64,000 nucleotides of DNA from Sediminicola sp037203765 (GTDB lineage Bacteria; Bacteroidota; Bacteroidia; Flavobacteriales; Flavobacteriaceae): NCBI RefSeq assembly GCF_037203765.1, contig NZ_JBBCAS010000004.1:124001-188000 (forward strand), written 5' to 3'. Within the stretch, counting starts at the first letter, position 1. Every line of letters starts with the position of its first letter. The notes below the pieces were generated by a model that saw nothing but the letters and a program-made list of their open reading frames with translations, did no database searches and had not been told where the DNA came from. Shown piece by piece: positions 54,299-61,800 of the stretch. The translations under genes and the position numbers were made by a program.

Positions 54299-55279
54299 TT
54301 ATACCAAATAAAAGAATGTGAATACGAATACCCAAACCAAATCCACAAAGTGCCAGTAAAGTCCAACTTTCTCCACCATTTCATAATGACCCCTGCGTTC
54401 GTAAGTACCCAAGATCACATTGAAGAAGATAATCAGGTTGATGACTACTCCCGAGAATACGTGGAATCCGTGGAATCCGGTGATAAAGAAAAAGAAATCG
54501 GCAAACAAACGACTGCCATATTCATTGTGGATCAGATTTGCACCTTCTACCACATATTTTGCGTTCTCCAAAGATTTTAATGATTCTTCCCTACTAAGAA
54601 CTGTCTTCTCTCCTTCTTCGTTCAACAATTCTGTACGGATCACAATATTGGAGTTGGCCTTAAAGCCTTCAACAACTTCATTTACGGAATATGTTGCCAA
54701 AGTACCTTCCTCTTCGAACCACAGTCCATTTTTACTCTCATGAGCAATACGCTCTTCAGGCAACTGGGCCGTAAAATCAGCCAATGCAGCACGTTCTCCG
54801 GTATCGGCCTTTACGAATTGCAGGATACGACCACCTTTGGTCTCGATAGCACCGTAATCCCCTTTGATAAAAGTTGCCCATTCCCAGGCCTGTGAACCAA
54901 CGAAAATGGCACCACCGATAATGGTCAGGAACATATACCAGATAACACTCTTCTGTTTCATTTTATGACCAGCGTCTACTGCCAAAACCATCGTTACAGA
55001 TGACATGATCAGGATAAAGGTCATAAATGCCACATAGTACATAGGGAAATTCCCGTGAAAGAAAGGAACGTGGGTAAATACCTCATCGGCAATTGGCCAT
55101 GTCTCTATAAACTTAAATCTGGAAAATCCGTAAGCCGCCAAAAAGCCGGAAAAGGTCAAGGCATCAGACACAATGAAGAACCACATCATCATTTTACCAT
55201 AACTTGCTCCTAGAGGTCGATTCTCGCTTCCGCCTCCCCAAACGTTTTCTTCTGTACCCGTTGTTACCGTAGTATCCAT
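54299..55279 (-). CDS. Cytochrome c oxidase subunit III with soluble insertion
   Basis: 326 aa. The CoxIII fold is recognised by the helices (MMMWFFIVSDALTFSGFLAAYG, SSVTMVLAVDAGHKMK, GSQAWEWATFI, FFFFITGFHGFHVFSGVVINL, GLYWHFVDLVWVFVFTFFYLV), including the conserved GFHGFHV and YWHFVDLVW motifs. About 100 residues (145-245) between helix 4 and helix 5 are a polar loop absent from normal CoxIII (~190-260 aa). Function is support of the proton-pumping oxidase core. Upstream lies its own promoter. Confidence 0.95.
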   Translation of the reverse strand: MDTTVTTGTEENVWGGGSENRPLGASYGKMMMWFFIVSDALTFSGFLAAYGFSRFKFIETWPIADEVFTHVPFFHGNFPMYYVAFMTFILIMSSVTMVLAVDAGHKMKQKSVIWYMFLTIIGGAIFVGSQAWEWATFIKGDYGAIETKGGRILQFVKADTGERAALADFTAQLPEERIAHESKNGLWFEEEGTLATYSVNEVVEGFKANSNIVIRTELLNEEGEKTVLSREESLKSLENAKYVVEGANLIHNEYGSRLFADFFFFITGFHGFHVFSGVVINLIIFFNVILGTYERRGHYEMVEKVGLYWHFVDLVWVFVFTFFYLV

Positions 55280-55309
55280 ATATAAACTATCGTATTAATA
55301 AAATTTTCA

Positions 55310-55338
55310 CAAATTTACATTTTTTTCGTCTACACAAA
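55310..55338 (-). promoter_or_regulatory. Promoter for large CoxIII / CoxIV
   Basis: Minus strand TTTG (55335-55338), 17-nt spacer, TAAATTTG (55310-55317), 30 bp before the ATG. Both elements match the Bacteroidota consensus. Confidence 0.55.
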
Positions 55339-55433
55339 ATTTTTGAGTTTTAAAAAATAGGAAAAATTTCATGTATTTCAGGAAGTAGTTGACATTTTCG
55401 CCTCTATTTCCCAGAATTCCCCTTTATTTAGTT

Positions 55434-56012
55434 TTAATAGAAATAAAAGAACAAGATGAGATAGACCCATAAGAGGTCCAAAAAGTGCCAAAAGGTAGCT
55501 CCCAATTCCAGTCCCAAGAACTCCTTGGAGGAATATTTTCCCTTGATCTGGTTGTACAACACCACCGAGAGGGATATTAATCCTGCAACCACATGCAGTA
55601 TGTGGACCATAGCAATCAAAAAGATATAGGACATGGTAATACTACTGGTAGGCCCTGTAAAATAGTAACCTTGTGCAATCATTTCGGAAAACCCATTGAA
55701 CTGCAAAAAGATAAAGGCAAGTCCCAATACAAAGGTGATCCACAACCAATTGGTGCACATCTTGCGGTTATCGGCCTTGATGGCAGATTTGGCCAGGATG
55801 TATGTTACGCTACTCATCACCAGTACCACCGTACTGTACAAAAATGAAGAGGGCAACTGCAGATCGGTGAGCCAATCTTCCCTTGTACTACTTACAATAT
55901 AGGCACTGGTCCAGCCAGCAAAACCCATGATCAAACTTACTATCCCGAACCAGAGCATCATTTTCTTTGCCCTATCGTTCTTCTCCTTTGGAGTACCTGT
56001 TGTTAAATCCAT
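55434..56012 (-). CDS. Cytochrome c oxidase subunit III, short form
   Basis: 192 aa with five membrane helices and the CoxIII ending TFWHFLDLLWVYLILFFYFY, plus MVHILHVVAGLISLSVVLY. It is a second, shorter CoxIII without the insertion found in the 326-aa neighbour. Two subunit III genes in tandem with heme O synthase and CoxIV are usual in flavobacteria. It lies 6 bp after the heme O synthase gene. Confidence 0.93.
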   Translation of the reverse strand: MDLTTGTPKEKNDRAKKMMLWFGIVSLIMGFAGWTSAYIVSSTREDWLTDLQLPSSFLYSTVVLVMSSVTYILAKSAIKADNRKMCTNWLWITFVLGLAFIFLQFNGFSEMIAQGYYFTGPTSSITMSYIFLIAMVHILHVVAGLISLSVVLYNQIKGKYSSKEFLGLELGATFWHFLDLLWVYLILFFYFY

Positions 56013-56018
56013 AAATTG

Positions 56019-56918
56019 TTAAATAAATTTATCCACTACATATACCACCTGCATCAAGGTGATGTACGAAACACTTGCCAACATAAGACTCTTGGCAGAT
56101 TTGTTATCTTTTCTTTCGTAAAGCCGCATGGCAAAAAACAGCATGACCAGCCCCATGATAAAAATAATAATTGCCGCTCCAATGGATAATTGGAGTCGAC
56201 CTGTAATGCCAAAAACCGGGATTACAGAGATCACCATCATCCAAATGGTATACATGATAATCTGAAGTGCGGTCCCTTTGTCCTTCTTTCCCGTTGGAAG
56301 CATCTTAAATCCACCTTTCTTATAATCCTCATCGAGCATCCATCCCAAGGCCCAAAAATGGGGGAACTGCCAAAAAAACTGTATCATGAATAGTGTTCCC
56401 GGCTCTATCCCAAAATCATTGGTAGCTGCAACCCACCCGAGCATAAAGGGTATGGCTCCTGGAAAAGCACCCACAAATACCGAAAGCGGTGTTTTGGTCT
56501 TTAACGGGGTATAGACACTGGTGTATAAAAAGATGGAAATAGCACCGAACATGGCGGTCTTTGGATTGAGAATATAAAGGGACACCAAACCAATAATGGT
56601 CAGGACAACGGCGATGGCCATTGCGGTATTCACGGACATCCTACCCGAAGGGATAGGCCTGTTTTTGGTCCGGTTCATCAAGGCATCCAAATCTTTCTCG
56701 ATGATCTGATTAAAAGCATTGGAGGCCCCAACCATACAATACCCACCAAATGCCAATAAGAAAAGGGACAGATAACTGATCTCTACGGCACCTAGAAAAT
56801 AACCGGCAATTGAGGAAAAGACAACGCTTACCGCCAGCCTAGCTTTGGTAATCTCTTTAAAATCAGCAAAAACCAAAGACCATAAGGTACTTTTTGCTGT
56901 TTGAACCGCAGTCTTCAT
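56019..56918 (-). CDS. ctaB: Protoheme IX farnesyltransferase (heme O synthase)
   Basis: 299 aa, UbiA-family prenyltransferase with eight to nine helices. The Asp-rich site NQIIEKDLDALMNRTKNRPIPSGR carries the expected N..EKD.DA.M.RT..RP motif, and a second YTSVYTPLKTKTPLSVFVGAFPGAIPFMLGW site is also typical. It makes heme O from heme B, the first step to heme A for the oxidase encoded nearby. Its length equals CyoE/CtaB. It leads the operon and has a good promoter upstream. Confidence 0.96.
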   Translation of the reverse strand: MKTAVQTAKSTLWSLVFADFKEITKARLAVSVVFSSIAGYFLGAVEISYLSLFLLAFGGYCMVGASNAFNQIIEKDLDALMNRTKNRPIPSGRMSVNTAMAIAVVLTIIGLVSLYILNPKTAMFGAISIFLYTSVYTPLKTKTPLSVFVGAFPGAIPFMLGWVAATNDFGIEPGTLFMIQFFWQFPHFWALGWMLDEDYKKGGFKMLPTGKKDKGTALQIIMYTIWMMVISVIPVFGITGRLQLSIGAAIIIFIMGLVMLFFAMRLYERKDNKSAKSLMLASVSYITLMQVVYVVDKFI

Positions 56919-56939
56919 TTAGTATTTTTAAAAGGAGTG

Positions 56940-56970
56940 CAAAGATAAGACCCAATTGATTTTTTTCCAA
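56940..56970 (-). promoter_or_regulatory. Promoter of the oxidase assembly operon
   Basis: Minus strand TTG (56968-56970), 20-nt spacer, TATCTTTG (56940-56947), 22 bp before the heme O synthase ATG. It matches the TTG-N19/20-TAnnTTTG consensus fully. Confidence 0.6.
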
Positions 56971-57154
56971 CCTATTACGGGTATTTATGTTATTTTGAAG
57001 TCACAAACCTATCTTTCACTCATAAACCATCTCAATTAAAGAATACAAACACCCTGCAGCCACTTTTCCCTAACCTGTTTTCCATCACATTTTGAGCCTT
57101 ATGACAGAAAACTAAGGCTAATACCGCAACCTTGGCCAACATATGCTACATTCT
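56971..57154. other. Spacer between oxidase operon and tonB
   Basis: No gene was recognised here. The stretch lies between the oxidase-operon promoter and the terminator following tonB. Confidence 0.35.
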
Positions 57155-57189
57155 CAAAAAGAAAACCCTGACCAAGGCCAGGGTTTTTA
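57155..57189 (-). terminator. Terminator after tonB
   Basis: Nine-bp stem aaaaccctg/cagggtttt with an 8-nt loop; on the minus strand it is followed by a U-rich tract. It lies 50 bp past the tonB stop. Confidence 0.8.
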
Positions 57190-57238
57190 TTGTTTTCAAA
57201 ACAAATCCTATGGATCTAGGACCATTTTGGTCTAATAA

Positions 57239-57943
57239 TTACTGTAGTTTAAAGGTAATCGGAATACTGAAAGGAACCCTTACCGCTCTACCCCTTTGTT
57301 TACCAGGAGTCATTTTTGGCAATCTGCTGATAATTCTTTCCGCCTCTTTTTCCAAGTTTTGGTCCGGTCCACGCATTCTAATGTTTCCAATGCTACCATC
57401 CTTTTGGATTACGAACATCACACTAACCCTACCTTGAACACCCATTTCTTGGGCTATTTCCGGGTAACGGAAGTTCTTACGGATATGATCTTGCATTTTT
57501 TCATTGAAACATGCCCTCTTATCCTTTTCGTTTTCACATCCAGGGAATACGGGTACATCTTCAATAACTGCAAATGGAACGTCAATTTCTTCTTCAACAT
57601 CCTCAACGGCGATATCTTCCACCTCAATGATTTCCTCTTCTTGGGAAGTTTCAGTTGATTTTATCACTGTTTCCTCAACTTCAACCTCATCTTCAACAAC
57701 CGTAATGATCTCAGGTGCTGCTGGTGGCGGTGGAGGTGGTGGAGTCTTGATCTGTTCCGTCATTGGAACTTCTTCATCCAACATATCTTCCACGTTCAAA
57801 GAAACGTCATATGTAGTCTGTTCATCGTAAGTTTTCCATTCCAAAGCACGCCATGTAATCAACATCACAACAAACAAGCCTATAACAAAGTACATGCCGC
57901 TGTTTTTTGTCAAATCTGCCTTTGGATTCTTTTTTGGTTCCAT
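57239..57943 (-). CDS. tonB: Energy transducer TonB
   Basis: 234 aa. One inner-membrane helix (about residues 17-35, GMYFVIGLFVVMLITWRAL), a periplasmic linker with a proline run (PPPPPPPAAPE) and acidic Val/Glu-rich stretch, and the C-terminal TonB domain (about 155-234) with YPEIAQEMGVQGRVSVMFVI and VRVPFSIPITFKL. It couples the proton gradient to TonB-dependent receptors. Own terminator follows; VanZ-like gene upstream is 52 bp away. Confidence 0.94.
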   Translation of the reverse strand: MEPKKNPKADLTKNSGMYFVIGLFVVMLITWRALEWKTYDEQTTYDVSLNVEDMLDEEVPMTEQIKTPPPPPPPAAPEIITVVEDEVEVEETVIKSTETSQEEEIIEVEDIAVEDVEEEIDVPFAVIEDVPVFPGCENEKDKRACFNEKMQDHIRKNFRYPEIAQEMGVQGRVSVMFVIQKDGSIGNIRMRGPDQNLEKEAERIISRLPKMTPGKQRGRAVRVPFSIPITFKLQ

Positions 57944-57995
57944 ATAGTTAGTTTTAAGGTTTGCTAATTTAAATATTAATTTAATAAAAAAACAA

Positions 57996-58397
57996 TTAAT
58001 TTTTCCATTTTAACTGCCTTTTCCCAGAAAATTGGAGTTTTATGGACAGAGCACCAAATAAAGCCCCTAAAGTGTTCGCCAGGACATCAAATATATCTCC
58101 CTCCCTGGCAACAGTCAACTCACTTTGTATCACCTCAATAACTATACCATAAAGCACCATTACGGCAACAATAGTAATTATTGATTTCACAAGACCTCGT
58201 TTACCATGAGTTCTTTCCCTAATGGTCAAAGCCCCAAACACCGTCCCAACATAATAAAAAGTAAAATGAACCAGTTTATCCAAATTGGCTATTTCAAAAT
58301 TTGGAAGGTCATTCTCTGAGAAAGAAAATAAGCTGAGCAGTGTTATGAACACCATCCAGCTTATAAATGCAATTGTAAATAGGCTGTTATTAAGCAC
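57996..58397 (-). CDS. VanZ-like membrane protein
   Basis: 133 aa, start GTG at 58395-58397, overlapping the gcvH stop by 8 bp. Four helices, with LDKLVHFTFYYVGTVFGAL and IEVIQSELTVAREGDIFDVLANTLGALFG, the latter being the typical VanZ-like motif (E..Q......R.....D...N..GA..G). Function in most bacteria is unknown; despite the name it gives no evidence of glycopeptide resistance here. Confidence 0.9.
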   Translation of the reverse strand: MLNNSLFTIAFISWMVFITLLSLFSFSENDLPNFEIANLDKLVHFTFYYVGTVFGALTIRERTHGKRGLVKSIITIVAVMVLYGIVIEVIQSELTVAREGDIFDVLANTLGALFGALSIKLQFSGKRQLKWKN

Positions 58398-58770
58398 CTA
58401 TCAATTCCTTGTAATCTGCATCACTCAAAAGTCCATCAACTTCCGAAGGATCGCTTAACTTTATTTTGATCATCCACCCCTCTCCGTAAGGATCGGTATT
58501 TACCTTCTCGGGCTCATCTTCCAACAATGTATTAAACTCAACGATCTCCCCACTCAATGGAAGAAAAAGGTCGGAAACCGTTTTAACAGCTTCTACCGTT
58601 CCAAATATTTCTTCCTTATCCAAAGTTTCATCCAAGGTCTCCACTTCTACGTAAACGATATCACCTAATTCCCCTTGGGCAAAATCTGTGATCCCCACTG
58701 TTGCAATATCCCCTTCAATCTTAACCCACTCGTGGTCTTTGGTATACTTTAATTCGGACGGTACGCTCAT
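58390..58770 (-). CDS. gcvH: Glycine cleavage system H protein
   Basis: 126 aa, ATG at 58768-58770. Lipoyl-carrier fold with the lipoylation site Lys63 in GTVEAVKTVSDLFLPLSGEI and the N-terminal KYTKDHEWV. It shuttles the methylamine intermediate between P, T and L proteins in the cytosol. Length is standard. It has its own perfect promoter and is placed between sprA and the VanZ-like gene. Confidence 0.97.
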   Translation of the reverse strand: MSVPSELKYTKDHEWVKIEGDIATVGITDFAQGELGDIVYVEVETLDETLDKEEIFGTVEAVKTVSDLFLPLSGEIVEFNTLLEDEPEKVNTDPYGEGWMIKIKLSDPSEVDGLLSDADYKELIGA

Positions 58771-58795
58771 GTCTTTAATTTAATTGTTAGAGCCG

Positions 58796-58827
58796 CAAAT
58801 GTATGGGATTTTAGGAATCTATTCAAA
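58796..58827 (-). promoter_or_regulatory. Promoter of gcvH
   Basis: Minus strand TTTG (58824-58827), 20-nt spacer, TACATTTG (58796-58803), 25 bp before the ATG. Both elements match the Bacteroidota consensus completely. Confidence 0.65.
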
Positions 58828-58897
58828 AAAAGTAATTCATTATTAACAATTCACAAGAAAGCCCTGACCCAGTTCCAGAAATTCGGTTCTTACCAGC

Positions 58898-61800
58898 TTA
58901 ATTACCAAAATTGTACCGTATGGTAAACCCAGTATTGATGGTAGACTGTGGGAAAGCCGTAGAAACCGCAAACTGGGAAAATGAGTAATCATAGAAGAAC
59001 AGGGCGTTCAAGGTTTTGCTCAAGGCATAATCTGCGGTAAACTTTACAGACAATAGGTTTTGCCCCGATGTTATTTGGTTGTTCGTGATATCCAAATTCC
59101 TTATGATCGTGACATTGTCCCTTAAGGTAGCATCTGCCTTTAAGTTAAGATCCCCTTTGAAACGCTGTTTCTCTCCTCCAATATTGGTCACCAATTTTAC
59201 ATCTTTAAACCTATATCCAAGTCCAACCGTATATTCCTTTCCATTGATCTCCGTTAGTAGGTCGTTGTCAAAACTCAAGGAGAGTGCCCTATCCGTTCTT
59301 ACCTCGGCCACCACACTCATTGAATTTTTCATTTCAAAATCGACCCTCATCAAGGGGTTGAACTGATCTGTCAACACCACATTATTGATAATATTATCCG
59401 GCAAAAAATCCCCGTTTTCAGGATCAATAGGCGTGTTCTGCTTCTCCAGATTGGTCTGGAATGAGTTGATACTATAGGCGGCCCTATATCCATGGCTCAA
59501 AGAAAAACGCTTGAATTTCTTCTTGAACCATTTGTTCTGCATCAAGCCGGTATATTTAATGTTCCAGTTTGGAATTGGAATTTCCCTGAAGGCATCCAGG
59601 TTCACCCTATCCACATCTTGGCCGGTATAGGCTGCAAAGAATGCCGGCAACAATACTTCTTGTTGGTTTTTGCCGTATCGTTCCGGAAATCCATCCGCAT
59701 CCACCTGTCCTGTAGACTGACCCCTATCGGACACCAATCTATTGGCAATAGTGATCCTGTTGCTCTTGAACTCCTCAAAACTTTCCGAAGTAAATTCATC
59801 ACTTTTCCCAAAGGAGGTACCGATCATGATCGTGGAAATACTAAAGTTTCCATAATTGTTCCCCAATAGGTTTTCATATTCAAATGTACCATCCGCCAAT
59901 TGGTTGACCTTGAAATTCTCCTGATAACTTTCAGAGAATTGCCTATCGGCCACCAAATCTATGGTAAGGTCCTTTAAAGGTTGTGCCGTAGCCGTAATGT
60001 TCAGCTGCTTGTTGGCACGTTCGATAAATTGCTGGTTGAACTCAGAAAAAGTAGTCAACCATCCATTACGGGCAGCTTCAAAACGCACATCGGCCTGACT
60101 TCCGAACACAAATCCTATGGTTGGCTTTGCTGTCCCGATAAATCCGATGGACCTAGTGTATCCGGGAAGCACCTTACCATTGTTCTCACTGTAGTTCACA
60201 TTGACCCGCTTCACCATGGTGAGGACATCTACGGCGGTATTGAAAAGACCGCTGGTTTTCTGTTGGGTCTTTTGTTCTGCTTCGTCCCTTTTGGAAAGGT
60301 TACCCGCCTTATCCCTTCTTGTATTGTTTGCGCTTGCCGCTTCTTTGGAGCTCCTTTTCTTCAGACCCAAATAATCATATAGCTTTTGCATCCCCAGGGA
60401 GGCAGTGATCGTATGGGTATTGGCATTTTGAATGGTATTGATGGAAACATTTTCCTGACCCGGTTCCAACCTAGCAATCTCGTTCAGGGCATCGCCTCCC
60501 CTTTGCCAATCAAAATTACTGGTGTAGCTGTATTGGGCATTGATAAAATCGAGGGCAGGAATCTTATTGAAAGGGACCTCATAGTTCAGTTGCATCTGCT
60601 GCGAATGTCTATTGGGCTCCCCAATATCCCAAAAGCCGTCCCATAGCCCTAGGGCCGGATCAATTCCAGAATCTTGATTTCCTTCTTCTTCGAAAAAATT
60701 ACGGACAATGTTGTTGTTCGATGCCGTTAGATTCAATCTCAATGACTTGCTCAAGCTGTAGTTCAACGCATATTGCCAATTAAAAAGATAGTTTCGCTGT
60801 TGCAGTACAGGAAGATCCAAAGATTCTACCCCAGGTTCCAGAACATCCCTAAAACGCTGTTGGTTAAAAGACCTGTTAATATTGGAATTAATGGCAATAC
60901 TGGTAGGCAACAGGTTAAAATTCAAATCCTTCAACCATTTCAGATAGCTACCATTGAACAAGGAATCCTTTTTAGCAAACGGTGCAATGGTGGCGGGTTT
61001 AAAATTATGGTTGTACACCATTCCTGTAACCACATTCTGGTCCCGTAATTCCGCGATCTGGAAATCCCTATGATCGGTTTCGTTATAGGAATAGTTGAAC
61101 GTAAAATTTTCCACATCGTAGAAATTGGCATCGGCTTCCTCTCCACGGTTTTTTCTGACCCCTATAAGGTTGATACTGGTTCTTTTAGTATAATCCTCTG
61201 CCTGCTCCTTTATGGCATCTGCCTCCGCTTGGGAGCCTGCGGCCGACACCCGATCCTCCAACTTCAAATCGTCATATACAGGATCAAATTCTGGGGTGAT
61301 CAGCGACTCTGATATCCCGTAGTTGAAAGGCAGCTGTATTCCCCATTTTTTTGGCAACAATTGTCCGACATTTACATTGGTCACCACATCATAGGAAACA
61401 GCATCTTCCCGAGATCTCTCATTGGGCATTTGATCTATACCACCAAATCCAGAAGTACTCTTGCTTCCCGTGGCGGAGAAGTTGGCAAAATCCGCAATAT
61501 TGGCATCTACGGCAGCTACGGCGGCCCATCCCCCATTATTATCCAATCCGGCAAGACGTAGTTCGTTGAACCATACCTCTCCCCTTGCTGGCAAATTATC
61601 TATATTCTTAACCCCAACCATCAAACTTCTCAAGCTCCCCAAGGATGGGTTACCCCGAATTCCTATACGAACCCTACCGGGCGATCTGGGCGCAAATTCA
61701 TCAACGGGCACTACCTCCCCATCTACAATTTCATAGAAATTGACGGTATTCAACGATTGGCTGGATATTCCCAACGATTTTACCTTGGAAAGATCGTCCA

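Noticed and set aside
57996..58397. Teicoplanin resistance gene vanZ
   Set aside because: Only the domain family is shared; no van cluster is present.
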